Origin: Bdellovibrio sp. KM01
GTDB lineage: Bacteria; Bdellovibrionota; Bdellovibrionia; Bdellovibrionales; Bdellovibrionaceae
Direction of reading: 5' to 3'
DNA length: 64,000 bases
NCBI RefSeq assembly: GCF_013752535.1
Contig: NZ_CP058348.1
Coordinates: 2,108,001 to 2,172,000 of the forward strand
The notes beneath the pieces are model-generated. The model ran no database searches, was not told where the DNA came from, and saw nothing but the letters and a program-made list of their open reading frames with translations. Every line of letters starts with the position of its first letter. Position 1 is the first letter of the stretch. The translations under genes and the position numbers were made by a program. Positions 1 through 8,789 of this stretch are shown piece after piece.

Positions 1-1
1 T

Positions 2-181
2 TATACTATGGCTCGAATGCTCGGTCCTGACGAGGTCATTCTGGAGTACGGTTACATCAAAGATTGCAACCTGTTCCGCCAAGAGCTCTTAAACAAGGTT
101 AAATATTTCTCGCAGTTGAAAGATTTTTTGCAAACCGTTGAACGTGAGCTCATCAGCCGTGATGAGTTCTTAAGCTACTAA
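2..181 (+). CDS. C-terminal 59 residues of an unidentified protein (5' end outside window)
   Basis: An open frame runs in from the left edge and stops with TAA at 179-181. It encodes about 59 residues rich in charged and aromatic amino acids and ends in EFLSY. No motif is recognisable. The stop lies 10 bp before the ATG of the DUF1501-like gene on the same strand, so the two are probably co-transcribed. DUF1501 genes often follow a DUF1800-type partner, but this fragment is too short to test that. Confidence 0.6.
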   Translation, partial: YTMARMLGPDEVILEYGYIKDCNLFRQELLNKVKYFSQLKDFLQTVERELISRDEFLSY

Positions 182-191
182 AGAGGAATTT

Positions 192-1415
192 ATGAATCGT
201 CGCCATTTTTTAAAAAACAGCGCCAGTCTTTTCGCTCTTAGTGGTCTATCGCAATTGATGCCTGCGATGAGCTGGGCTTTGCAATCACAAGATCAATATT
301 TGCTAACCTTCCATTTAAGTGGTGGTGCTGATGTGAGCTTGGGCCTTGAGCCTTGGACGGCAGAGCAACGCCCGTTGGATACGGACTATTATATTGAATA
401 CGGTGTAAATGATCTGGTTCGCGTAAATAACGTTATCTATGGCCCCGCGATGAGCAGTATTAGCAACGTATTGAGCGATTTCTCTGTGATCCGTGGTGTA
501 TTCTTGTCTGAATCTGACAACGGTCACCCGGCGGCAGAAGCGATGATGAGAACGGGAAATGGCTCCGCTAAATTTCCAGACTTGGCTATTGAGTTTGCAG
601 CCATGCATGACGAAGACGACAACTTTGGTGTGATTTCTTCTAATCCCCTGGTCCAACTAGATCGCAATGTCATTCAATATAGCATTTATGATCTGGCAAG
701 CATGACTGGTTCTGGCAACCTTAGTTCCGGCTCGTCTCGAGGAGGTGCTTTGGATCGCGCTCGCGAAGAGCTCATCCGAAAATCCGGTCAAATCGATAAG
801 TTTGTAGAACTTCGCAATAAAATTATAGCTGACACGAAAGCTCCATCAGAAATGGCAGCTGTGGCGGCGGCATTTGCAACGGGAGTATCACGATCCGCGA
901 GTTTAAGACCAAACAGTGATCTTGATACGCACTCCGAGCATCCAAGAAATCACCTAACGAAGCAGGCTGCCGTCTGGGAGCAGTTCGCAGCGATGGTGAA
1001 AGTTCTAAAAGCTGTACCGACGGCGGATGGACAAAGTCTTTTTGATAAAACGACAATCGTGGCGTTTTCAGAATTCTCTCGTACGCCAGCATTGAATGAA
1101 GCGAAGGGAAAAGACCATAACCCATTGACGAACTCAGTGTTGGTGTCTGGACCGGGCTTTAAAAAGAACACTGCGATTGGTGGCAGTCGTATTGTGAATC
1201 GCCGTGTCTCTGCTTCGGGTACGCCATATCATGTGGCGGTCCCTGTTGACTTCACTACGGGCCGTGTAGCGACTCGCAGAGATGAATTCTCGATGGGTGA
1301 GATGATCACGCCAGAAAACGTGATGGCAACTGTGGCGGACAGCTTGGGCTTAAGCCGCGCGATGTTCGGTTGTGCTCGTCAGAACACGAAATCGATTCGT
1401 GGGATTTTAAAATAG
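192..1415 (+). CDS. DUF1501-like Tat-exported protein
   Basis: 407 residues. The N-terminus carries a twin-arginine-like signal (NRRHFLKNSA, residues 2-11), then a hydrophobic stretch ending near MSWA, so export through Tat is likely. The body has features of the DUF1501/sulfatase-like fold: GGADVSLG near residue 44, a TTIVAFSEFSRTP segment around 285, and KGKDHNPLTNSVLVSGPGF after it. These resemble the metal-site segments of alkaline-phosphatase-like enzymes, but no activity is established for the family. A good ribosome site (AGAGGAA) sits 5 bp before the ATG. It follows the partial gene by 10 bp and ends at a strong terminator. Confidence 0.75.
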   Translation: MNRRHFLKNSASLFALSGLSQLMPAMSWALQSQDQYLLTFHLSGGADVSLGLEPWTAEQRPLDTDYYIEYGVNDLVRVNNVIYGPAMSSISNVLSDFSVIRGVFLSESDNGHPAAEAMMRTGNGSAKFPDLAIEFAAMHDEDDNFGVISSNPLVQLDRNVIQYSIYDLASMTGSGNLSSGSSRGGALDRAREELIRKSGQIDKFVELRNKIIADTKAPSEMAAVAAAFATGVSRSASLRPNSDLDTHSEHPRNHLTKQAAVWEQFAAMVKVLKAVPTADGQSLFDKTTIVAFSEFSRTPALNEAKGKDHNPLTNSVLVSGPGFKKNTAIGGSRIVNRRVSASGTPYHVAVPVDFTTGRVATRRDEFSMGEMITPENVMATVADSLGLSRAMFGCARQNTKSIRGILK

Positions 1416-1431
1416 AAATGATTTGAAAAAG

Positions 1432-1464
1432 AAAACGCCGCTGATGAAGCGGCGTTTTTATTTT
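1432..1464 (+). terminator. Rho-independent terminator after the DUF1501-like gene
   Basis: A 10-bp perfect stem AAAACGCCGC / GCGGCGTTTT (1432-1441 and 1449-1458) with a 7-nt loop, followed by a T-rich run. It lies 17 bp past the stop codon. Confidence 0.9.
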
Positions 1465-1498
1465 ATAACTAGATTGTTAGATTCAACAGAGAAATGAA

Positions 1499-1654
1499 CT
1501 AGCGTTTTTCCCAGGCGATGTTATGGAACGAATGAGCTTTCGTTTCTTGTTCCCCAGAGATCGCATGTGCCGCTGTCAGAAGAACATTGACGCCTGCTAA
1601 AATGATAGTCACGTAAACCACTGTTTTTTTGAGTTTGGAGATATTGTTTTTCAT
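1499..1654 (-). CDS. Small membrane or secreted peptide, 51 residues
   Basis: A 51-codon minus-strand frame from ATG at 1654 to TAG at 1499. The start is basic (MKNNISKLKK), followed by about 20 hydrophobic residues (TVVYVTIILAGVNVLLTAAHA) and a polar tail. It reads as a signal peptide with a short mature part, or as a single-span membrane peptide. The ribosome site is weak. It stands alone, convergent with the upstream terminator. No family is recognised. The orderly N-, H- and C-region pattern is the main support. Confidence 0.45.
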   Translation of the reverse strand: MKNNISKLKKTVVYVTIILAGVNVLLTAAHAISGEQETKAHSFHNIAWEKR

Positions 1655-1891
1655 ACAGGTTTACTAATGCAAACCCAGGGCCGTCATTCAAAGTGGAACG
1701 ATCCTTCCTCAACTCCGCCCTGTTCGATCTCGGACGTTATATCTCATCTTGAGACAGATAAGTGTTCCATTAATTGCGCTGGACCTGACAAGGATTGCAG
1801 GGCGTTTTACCTATTTTACCGAAGGTACTTTTAGAGTTGTACGCCGAATAAAAAAGAGAGTCTTGCGACTCCCTTTCTGATTGGAGAAAGT
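1655..1891. other. Intergenic stretch with no recognised gene
   Basis: The region between the small peptide and the repeat cluster has no frame with a ribosome site or family match. It presumably holds the promoter of the minus-strand 51-residue peptide. Confidence 0.4.
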
Positions 1892-1957
1892 AAGGCCGTA
1901 CCTTTACAAGGCCGTACCTTTACACGCCGCACCCCCAAAAGGTACGGCGTACCTTTT
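1892..1957. repeat. GCCGTACCTT repeat cluster with near-perfect palindrome
   Basis: Two tandem 16-bp copies of AAGGCCGTACCTTTAC (1892-1907 and 1908-1923) are followed by a palindrome at 1937-1957, with arms AAAAGGTACG and CGTACCTTTT around one base. The palindrome contains the same 10-mer on both strands. It overlaps the TAA stop of icmF (1956-1958). On the minus strand it forms a 9-bp stem with a short T-run, so it could also end the icmF transcript. Confidence 0.7.
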
Positions 1958-4900
1958 AGAGGTTGCGGCGGTATTGGCCGCCTACTTCGTAGAGGGCTGT
2001 CGTCATTTGATAAAGGCTGCAGTATTTTGCGGCGTTCATCAATGCGGCGAAGATGTTTCCGCCGTTTAGGACTGTGTCTTTAAGTTTCTTCAAAGCCAAT
2101 TCACCTTCGGACTCGTGGTCTTTTTGGTATTTATGAACATTGTCGAGCTGTTGGTTTTTTTCTTCATACGAAGCACGGGCCAATTCAATTTTTGGTGGAA
2201 CGTAGTCCGCCGCCATTGTTTTTGGATCGATGAATGTATTTACGCCGATGATTGGCAATGTGCCATCATGTTTTAGGCGCTCATAGTATAAAGATTCTTC
2301 CTGGATCTTAGAACGTTGGTATTGGGTTTCCATGGCACCCAAAACACCACCGCGTTCGTTGATCTTTTTAAACTCGTTTAGAACCGCTTCCTCAACCAGA
2401 TCCGTTAACTCGTCCATGAAGTAGGAACCCTGCATTGGGTTTTCATTCATCGTCATGCCGAATTCACGGTTGATGATCATTTGGATCGCCATCGCACGAC
2501 GAACAGATTCCTCTGTCGGTGTTGTGATCGCTTCATCGTAGGCATTCGTGTGCAAGCTGTTGCAATTATCATAGATAGCTAACAAAGCCTGCAATGTTGT
2601 ACGGATGTCATTGAAATCGATTTCCTGCGCATGCAGAGAACGACCTGATGTCTGGATGTGGTATTTCAATTTTTGAGAACGATCGTTCGCCTTATAAAGG
2701 TCACGCATCGCCACCGCCCAAATACGACGAGCGACACGGCCCAAAACTGAATACTCCGGATCTAGACCATTTGAAAAGAAGAATGAAAGATTGGGAGCAA
2801 AGTCGTCGACTTTCAAACCACGGGACAGATAGTACTCAACGAACGTGAAACCATTTGAAAGTGTGAATGCCAATTGAGAGATCGGATTCGCACCGGCCTC
2901 CGCAATGTGGTAACCCGAAATAGACACAGAATAGAAGTTACGGATTTTTTGCTTAACAAAGTATTCCGCAATGTCGCCCATCATTTTCAAAGCGAAATTG
3001 ATCGAGAAAATACAAGTGTTTTGACCTTGGTCTTCCTTAAGGATGTCCGCTTGAACCGTTCCACGCACTTGTTGCAATGTCCAGATCGCGATGTCGTTGT
3101 ATTCTTCAGGAGTGACCTTACGACCCAGTTCTTTTTCTTTCTTTTCAACCTGTTGATCAATCGCCGTGTTGAAATAGAAAGCCAGGATCATCGGTGCGGG
3201 ACCGTTGATCGTCATGGAAACCGATGTATTGGGATTGATCAAATCAAAGCCTGCGAAAAGCTTTTTCATGTCATCCAAAGTACAAATGCTGACGCCGGAC
3301 TCCCCGACTTTACCGAAGATATCGGGGCGTTGATCAGGATCTTGTCCGTATAAAGTCACAGAGTCAAAAGCCGTGGACAGACGATGAGCCGTTTCACCCT
3401 TAGTCAGGTAATGGAAACGACGGTTCGTTCTTTCTGGAGTACCTTCCCCTGCGAACATACGCTTAGGATCTTCATCGGCACGTTTTAATGGGAATACACC
3501 GCCTGTGTATGGGAATTCACCAGGAACGTTTTCAAGTTTCAAATAACGGAATCTATCGCCCCAGTCCTTCATTTTAGGAACTACGACTTTGCGGATTTTT
3601 GTACCGCTCAATGATTCACGCACCAATTTTTGGCGAATTTCTTTATCACGAACTTGGAATACCAATTCGTCGCCAGAATAACGCTCCACCAATTGATCGT
3701 AATTTTTAAGAGCGTCCAATTCTTCAGCCGTAAAATCAGATTCCAACTGCGACTGAACTTTTTGAACCGTCTCAGCAGGAGTTCCAAGCAAAGGAGCCAG
3801 CTTTTGCAAACCACCCAGTTTTGAAGCAACTTCAGCCAGTTCTTCTGTACGTTTCTTGTACTTATGAACTGTGCCCACGATCTCTGCCAGATAGTTTTGA
3901 CGATCCGGAGAAATGATCCCGTGTTCTTCAGCGGAAAGGATGTTGTTTTTATAAGCGGCATCCACCACCCAGCGTCCCTTTTGTTTTTCCTCCAAAAGAT
4001 CTGCAATTTTAAAGAATAATTTATTAACGCCGCCATCATTGAACTGAGAGGCCTGAGTCAAGAACACAGGTACTTGAACTTTTTCATCAAAGATCTTGCG
4101 AGAGCGTTTGTATTGTTTGGAGACGTCACGAAGAGCGTCCAAAGCGCCGCGACGATCGGCTTTATTCACAGCAATCAAATCTGCGAAGTCGATCATGTCG
4201 ATTTTTTCAAGCTGTGATTGAGCACCGAAATCTGACGTCATCACGTACATGGACATATCACTGACTTCAGTGATGGCCATATTGCCCTGACCGATACCTG
4301 ATGTTTCGGCGATGATGAAATCGAAATCAAGCTGGCGGACGAATTTCAAAATCTCTGGCAAGCTGGATGCGATCTCACGACCTGATCCACGGGAAGCCAC
4401 AGAACGCATGAAGACCTTTGTACGAGACAAAGAGTTCATACGGATACGGTCACCCAGCAAAGAACCACCGGTTTTACGTTTCGATGGGTCCACGCAGACC
4501 ACGGCGATTTTTTTATCTGGATAAGCATTCAGGTAACGCTGAACCAATTCATCGATAAGTGAAGATTTACCCGCACCACCTGTACCGGTGATACCAAGTA
4601 CCAAAGGTGGCTGCTTGGCTTTGAAGTTTTCCAAGCCATAGGAAGACAAAGAAACATCTTTGTTGCCATTTTCGATAGCCGTCAAAGCGACACCCAATTC
4701 CACAGAAGGAACCGTGTCGCCAGCAAAGATGTTTTTCTTGGTTTTAAATTCTTTTTGTTTTTCCAAAAGATCGAAGTCGCAACCTTTAACGATCATCTCG
4801 ATCATGCCTTCAAGGCCTAATCTGCGCCCATCATCCGGATGGAAGATTTGCGAAATGCCGTAGGCTTCCAGTTCTTTCTTTTCATCGTAAACGATAACTC

Positions 4901-5195
4901 CGCCGCCACCGCCATAGATTTGCACATAGCCCGCACCTGCTTCGTTCAAAAGATCACGCATGTATTTGAAGTATTCCATGTGACCGCCCTGGTAAGAGCT
5001 AATACACACGCCTTGCGCGCCTTCCTGCAAAACGGCTTTCACCACATCACTGACGGATCTATTGTGACCCAGGTGGATCACTTCCGCGCCCATATCTTGT
5101 AAAATACGGCGCATGATATTGATGCTGGCGTCGTGACCGTCGAACAATGCGGCAGCCGTGACAATTCTAACTGGATGCTTTGGAGTATATGCCAT
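1956..5195 (-). CDS. icmF: Fused isobutyryl-CoA mutase (IcmF)
   Basis: 1079 residues, the usual IcmF length. Order: B12-binding domain (about 1-140) with the cobalamin motif D19-G-H21 in FDGHDAS; a MeaI-type G-protein chaperone with Walker A GTGGAGKSS at about 204-212; then the large acyl-CoA mutase barrel. IcmF enzymes interconvert isobutyryl- and n-butyryl-CoA with adenosylcobalamin, some also pivalyl- or isovaleryl-CoA, and the built-in GTPase loads and protects the cofactor. It is the last gene of an operon after hbd and an enoyl-CoA hydratase. This context suits entry of branched acyl-CoA from valine or lipid into beta-oxidation. A TAAGG ribosome site lies about 9 bp before the start. 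Its stop lies inside a palindromic repeat. Confidence 0.95.
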   Translation of the reverse strand: MAYTPKHPVRIVTAAALFDGHDASINIMRRILQDMGAEVIHLGHNRSVSDVVKAVLQEGAQGVCISSYQGGHMEYFKYMRDLLNEAGAGYVQIYGGGGGVIVYDEKKELEAYGISQIFHPDDGRRLGLEGMIEMIVKGCDFDLLEKQKEFKTKKNIFAGDTVPSVELGVALTAIENGNKDVSLSSYGLENFKAKQPPLVLGITGTGGAGKSSLIDELVQRYLNAYPDKKIAVVCVDPSKRKTGGSLLGDRIRMNSLSRTKVFMRSVASRGSGREIASSLPEILKFVRQLDFDFIIAETSGIGQGNMAITEVSDMSMYVMTSDFGAQSQLEKIDMIDFADLIAVNKADRRGALDALRDVSKQYKRSRKIFDEKVQVPVFLTQASQFNDGGVNKLFFKIADLLEEKQKGRWVVDAAYKNNILSAEEHGIISPDRQNYLAEIVGTVHKYKKRTEELAEVASKLGGLQKLAPLLGTPAETVQKVQSQLESDFTAEELDALKNYDQLVERYSGDELVFQVRDKEIRQKLVRESLSGTKIRKVVVPKMKDWGDRFRYLKLENVPGEFPYTGGVFPLKRADEDPKRMFAGEGTPERTNRRFHYLTKGETAHRLSTAFDSVTLYGQDPDQRPDIFGKVGESGVSICTLDDMKKLFAGFDLINPNTSVSMTINGPAPMILAFYFNTAIDQQVEKKEKELGRKVTPEEYNDIAIWTLQQVRGTVQADILKEDQGQNTCIFSINFALKMMGDIAEYFVKQKIRNFYSVSISGYHIAEAGANPISQLAFTLSNGFTFVEYYLSRGLKVDDFAPNLSFFFSNGLDPEYSVLGRVARRIWAVAMRDLYKANDRSQKLKYHIQTSGRSLHAQEIDFNDIRTTLQALLAIYDNCNSLHTNAYDEAITTPTEESVRRAMAIQMIINREFGMTMNENPMQGSYFMDELTDLVEEAVLNEFKKINERGGVLGAMETQYQRSKIQEESLYYERLKHDGTLPIIGVNTFIDPKTMAADYVPPKIELARASYEEKNQQLDNVHKYQKDHESEGELALKKLKDTVLNGGNIFAALMNAAKYCSLYQMTTALYEVGGQYRRNL

Positions 5196-5215
5196 GAAAA
5201 AACCTTATGTAACAT

Positions 5216-5270
5216 CAGCGAGGATTCTCACCTCGCTGACAATGTGAAAACTACTCCGGCAACGCCGGAG
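5216..5270. other. Two consecutive hairpins between enoyl-CoA hydratase and icmF
   Basis: CAGCGAGG / CCTCGCTG (5216-5223, 5231-5238; 7-nt loop) and CTCCGGC / GCCGGAG (5254-5260, 5264-5270; 3-nt loop). Both lie in the 90-bp gap inside the operon. Neither has a full T-run on the minus strand. They may tune icmF expression by partial termination or RNA stability; this is inference. Confidence 0.6.
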
Positions 5271-5284
5271 TGCAGACCCATGGA

Positions 5285-6085
5285 CTACTGTCCTTTGAAT
5301 GCTGCTTTACGTTTTTCGATAAAGGCACCAGTGCCTTCTTTAACGTCGTCGGTGTTGAAAAGTTCCGCGAAGATTCTTGCTTCGTTTTTCTGAGCTTCTT
5401 CAACGTCCAAGTCCCACGCTTGATTGATAGAACGTTTTGCCATGCCCACTGCAATGGGAGCTTTCGACAAAATCGCCTCAACAGTTTTCATCACTGTCGT
5501 CATCAATTCAGCTTGTGAAACGACTTTGTTCACCAGTCCATACCCCAGAGCTTCCGCTGCTGTGATCATATTTCCAGTGTAAGTCAGCTCCCGTGCTTTA
5601 CGTTGACCGATAGCGCGAGCCATACGAACTGTCCCACCGAAACCTGGGATCAAACCAAGGCTTACTTCTGGCAAACCGAATTTTGCATTTTCAGAAGCAT
5701 AGATAAAGTCGCAACCCAGGGCCAACTCACAACCACCACCCAATGCGAAGCCATTCACGGCTGCGATCACCGGGATTTTCAAAAGAGTCAGCTCGTGAAA
5801 AATAGACTGACCACGTTGTGCGAAGATCATGCCTTTTTCTTCATCCAAGGCGTTGATCTCTTTAATGTCAGCGCCTGCAACGAAAGCTTTTTCGCCAGCC
5901 CCTGTGATGATCAAGGCACGTGCATCGACATACGGCATTTCGCCGATTTGACGAAGAGCTTCGGCCATTTCTTCCAGGACTGTTGAATTCAAAGCATTCA
6001 AAGCTTCAGGACGGTTGATAGTCAAAACCCAAACGCCATTCGGTTTTTGCTCAAGAAGAAGTGTTTTATAATTAAAACTTGCCAT
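5285..6085 (-). CDS. Enoyl-CoA hydratase (crotonase family)
   Basis: 266 residues, normal for the family. The oxyanion-hole segments are AGADI (about 70-74) and VNGFALGGGCELAL (about 110-123). The two catalytic glutamates correspond to E120 in GGGCE and E140 in GLPEVSLGLIPGFGG. It adds water across trans-2-enoyl-CoA, giving 3-hydroxyacyl-CoA. It starts 12 bp after the hbd stop, and the hbd product carries out the next step, so the pair is a compact short-chain module. The ribosome site is weak (AGG at about 12 bp), which suggests translation coupled to hbd. Confidence 0.93.
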   Translation of the reverse strand: MASFNYKTLLLEQKPNGVWVLTINRPEALNALNSTVLEEMAEALRQIGEMPYVDARALIITGAGEKAFVAGADIKEINALDEEKGMIFAQRGQSIFHELTLLKIPVIAAVNGFALGGGCELALGCDFIYASENAKFGLPEVSLGLIPGFGGTVRMARAIGQRKARELTYTGNMITAAEALGYGLVNKVVSQAELMTTVMKTVEAILSKAPIAVGMAKRSINQAWDLDVEEAQKNEARIFAELFNTDDVKEGTGAFIEKRKAAFKGQ

Positions 6086-6097
6086 AAATTCTTAAAC

Positions 6098-6958
6098 CTA
6101 TTTCTGAGAGTAGTCGTAGAAACCACGACCTGATTTACGACCCATCCAACCTGCTTCCACGTATTTCACAAGAAGTGGACATGGACGGTATTTAGAATCA
6201 CCTAGACCATCATGAAGGACGTTCATGATCGCAAGGCAAGTATCCAAACCGATGAAGTCTGCCAAAGTTAAAGGACCCATGGGTTGATTTGTTCCCAATT
6301 TCATTGCCGCGTCGATGCTTTCCACCGAAGCAATGCCTTCATGCAAAGTGTAGACAGCTTCGTTGATCATCGGCATCAAGATGCGATTTACAATGAAGCC
6401 TGGCATATCTTTTACAGATTCAACGAACACTTTGTCCATTTTCTCTGCCAAAGCTTTAACAGTTTTGAAAGTTTCATCAGATGTTTGCAAACCACGGATA
6501 CCTTCCACCAATTTCATCAATGGAACCGGGTTCATAAAGTGCATCCCTGCAACTTTTTCTGGACGTTTTGTCACAGCTGCAATTTTAGTGATAGAGATCG
6601 AAGACGTGTTAGAAACCAACAAAGCTCCTGGTTTAACAGTAGCATCCAAGTCTTTGAAAATTTTAAGCTTAAGGTCGATGTTTTCTGTCGCCGCTTCAAT
6701 CACGATGTCGCAATCTTTAAGACCTGCAGTTTCTTGAGTTGTTTTAATACGACCCAAAAGAGCTGCTTTGTCAGCTTCAGTCATCGCCGCTTTTTTGATC
6801 AAGCGATCACAACTGCCAGAAATTGTTGCCATACCTTTTTCAAGAGAAGCACCGCTGACGTCCATCATGACGACATTGAAACCAAAGTTTGCTGCAACCT
6901 GAGCAATCCCGTTCCCCATTTGTCCCGCGCCCACAATACCGATCAATTTGATATCCAT
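6098..6958 (-). CDS. hbd: 3-hydroxybutyryl-CoA dehydrogenase
   Basis: 286 residues from the ATG at 6958. This start was chosen over an upstream in-frame one because it gives the family N-terminus [15 protein letters not shown] and has a GGAG ribosome site 8 bp before it. A Rossmann motif G10-A-G-Q-M-G15 binds NAD(P). [18 protein letters not shown] holds the conserved catalytic histidine. The C-terminal helical domain ends in [11 protein letters not shown], typical of Hbd/PaaH. It oxidises 3-hydroxybutyryl-CoA to acetoacetyl-CoA. First gene of the hbd-ech-icmF operon. Confidence 0.95.
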   Translation of the reverse strand: MDIKLIGIVGAGQMGNGIAQVAANFGFNVVMMDVSGASLEKGMATISGSCDRLIKKAAMTEADKAALLGRIKTTQETAGLKDCDIVIEAATENIDLKLKIFKDLDATVKPGALLVSNTSSISITKIAAVTKRPEKVAGMHFMNPVPLMKLVEGIRGLQTSDETFKTVKALAEKMDKVFVESVKDMPGFIVNRILMPMINEAVYTLHEGIASVESIDAAMKLGTNQPMGPLTLADFIGLDTCLAIMNVLHDGLGDSKYRPCPLLVKYVEAGWMGRKSGRGFYDYSQK

Positions 6959-6990
6959 ATACCACTCCGTGTTATAACTTCGTAAAACAG

Positions 6991-7111
6991 AACTGTTCAA
7001 AATGGTCCAACTGCAAGGCGGAGGGACTTTTCCGTAGGGAGGCGTACTTGACGTACGCCGCAACGAGGGAAAGTTCCGACAACGATGTCAGTTGGGGCAT
7101 TTTCAACAGTT
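6991..7111. repeat. 121-bp imperfect palindrome with GGCGTAC core (intergenic repeat family, copy 1)
   Basis: The outer 23-nt arms (6991-7013 and 7089-7111) match at 20 of 23 positions when one is reverse-complemented. The core is GGCGTAC-TTGAC-GTACGCC (7041-7059), with a partly paired purine-rich stretch between. It lies between two divergently oriented genes. The core matches a second copy near 63239. Confidence 0.75.
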
Positions 7112-7162
7112 CCGACGTAAATTAGGTACTTTACTTTAGACCTGGGGTCAAAAGTTCTGGTC

Positions 7163-8566
7163 TTGAGAGCGGTGGGTCGCGGGCCTCACAATAGACTGAT
7201 GCACGCTATATTTTCCGCGGTTTTTCCCATTTTGCTCGTTGCTCCCTCTGCTTATGCGGCTTTAGCCACGGATGCCAGTGCGGCCATCTCTTTTTACCGT
7301 ACAAAAGAAAGCTCTTTTGCCTCTGGCCAGGCGAGTCGAACAGTCCTGGAATCAAAGCTGATTTCGACGCAGATCGAAAGCACTTACCGTGTTCGCTGGG
7401 ATCGTCGCGAGTATGAACTCGAAGCAAAACAAATCCTAAAAGACATCCAGGTCGCGCGCTTAGTCGACACCAACTCGGCCTGCCAACTTCAATCTTTGAA
7501 TCGCAACGACTCGGGCACTATCAAAGTTTTAAGTCCGGGTGCTACGGTTGAAATTTTAGAAACGGATGACTACTGGGCCCGCGTAAAAACTTATCGTGAT
7601 CAGGTAACGGGCTGGGTACCGCTTTCGATGCTTAAAAATCGTCATGATGATACCGGGGTTTTCGTGAATATCATGGATACCTACTTGCGCAAAGAACCCA
7701 CAAGCCTGTCTGGTGTGATCACGACAGTTCCCCGCCTTAGCCGCGTGCAACCCGCCGGTTTTGAAAAAGGCTTTATGAAAATCACATTCAACGGGATGTC
7801 CGGCTTTGTGGACGTGAATCACTTTGCTTCCCGCGCTGATTTTTCAAACTTGGCTTTCGTAGATAATAAATGGATCCCGATCACACACAGGAATGGCGAG
7901 TATCTGGTCACCGCTCAACGTGCACAGATTCCTATTCAACGAGCCCTGGGTTACATCACCAGTGGTACTCGCGGCGTCGTGACTCGCGCAACACCGGGCG
8001 GCCCCCAATTGCTTTCTCGCGTGGAAATCACGAAACCTGAAGCTAACGTATGGGCGCTGAGTAAAGTCGACGGCCATGGGGAGGTTTGGTGGAAACGAAA
8101 TTTCGCACCTCATGAAACCACTCAAGTCGCAGAAAAAAACACGATCACTACGGAACAACTGATGAAGCGAGAAATTTATTCGATCGCTTTTGAAAGCAAG
8201 GCCTCTGTGCGTGGAATTGTTTCGGCTGAAGGTGTTTACACGACGGAAGATGGTTTAACGTGGAAACAGATTCCTCAATTTGGAAATCAGAACTACCCGG
8301 TTTATATTCATCCCAAAGGTCAGTGGTTTGTGGGTTCTTACAAAAGCACAAATCAAGGTCACAGCTTTGAACCGTTCATTCGCTGGGAAGTCGTCGCGGA
8401 TGCGATCGAAGCCTCTATTCACAAAAATCCAAAAACTCTGCGTTTGACTCAGATTGAAGCCGTGTCCAACACACAAATCATCATCAATGTCGACACTGGT
8501 TCTTCAAAAATTAAATTAGCCGGATCCCTGGCTGATTCCACGCGCTGGGCTGTCGTTCGCAAATAG
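7163..8566 (+). CDS. Secreted protein with SH3-like repeats
   Basis: 467 residues from a TTG at 7163; the real start may be GTG 7172 or ATG 7199, and none has a convincing ribosome site. A hydrophobic segment ending PSAYA marks a signal peptide. Residues about 105-155 (IKVLSPGATVEILETDDYWARVKT...GWVPLSML) form a bacterial SH3-like unit. A second follows at about 165-220 (TYLRKEPTSLSG...GMSGFVDVNHF). The C-terminal half has short beta-rich segments (GVYTTEDGLTWKQIP) like exo-sialidase/BNR-type repeats. Such SH3 units often bind cell wall, so a periplasmic wall-binding role is possible. No enzyme motif is seen. Confidence 0.72.
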   Translation: MRAVGRGPHNRLMHAIFSAVFPILLVAPSAYAALATDASAAISFYRTKESSFASGQASRTVLESKLISTQIESTYRVRWDRREYELEAKQILKDIQVARLVDTNSACQLQSLNRNDSGTIKVLSPGATVEILETDDYWARVKTYRDQVTGWVPLSMLKNRHDDTGVFVNIMDTYLRKEPTSLSGVITTVPRLSRVQPAGFEKGFMKITFNGMSGFVDVNHFASRADFSNLAFVDNKWIPITHRNGEYLVTAQRAQIPIQRALGYITSGTRGVVTRATPGGPQLLSRVEITKPEANVWALSKVDGHGEVWWKRNFAPHETTQVAEKNTITTEQLMKREIYSIAFESKASVRGIVSAEGVYTTEDGLTWKQIPQFGNQNYPVYIHPKGQWFVGSYKSTNQGHSFEPFIRWEVVADAIEASIHKNPKTLRLTQIEAVSNTQIIINVDTGSSKIKLAGSLADSTRWAVVRK

Positions 8567-8789
8567 AATCAATCAAATTTTTATAAATTCTGTTGCATCA
8601 ACACACTGGCCCCTTATTTTACCCTTTCTCTTTCCTCATGACCGGTGCTTACGCCGTTAAGCCAGGACCAAATAAAAGAATTTTTACGATAGGAAACAGA
8701 GAAATCTTTGATGTTGAATAGATTTAAAAAATTTAACCTTTTGCTGGAAAACTATATGACATACAGCTGCCATTGGATATGCTGTGGTA

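Noticed and set aside
1521-1712. 63-codon minus-strand frame over the small peptide
   Set aside because: The overlapping 51-codon frame has a proper signal-like start; this one has no plausible N-terminus.
1892-1923. Possible start of a CRISPR-like array
   Set aside because: Only two copies directly abutting, with no spacers and no cas genes.
6284-6985. 233-codon frame antisense to hbd
   Set aside because: Shadow of a clear hbd gene; Phe/His-rich composition without motifs.
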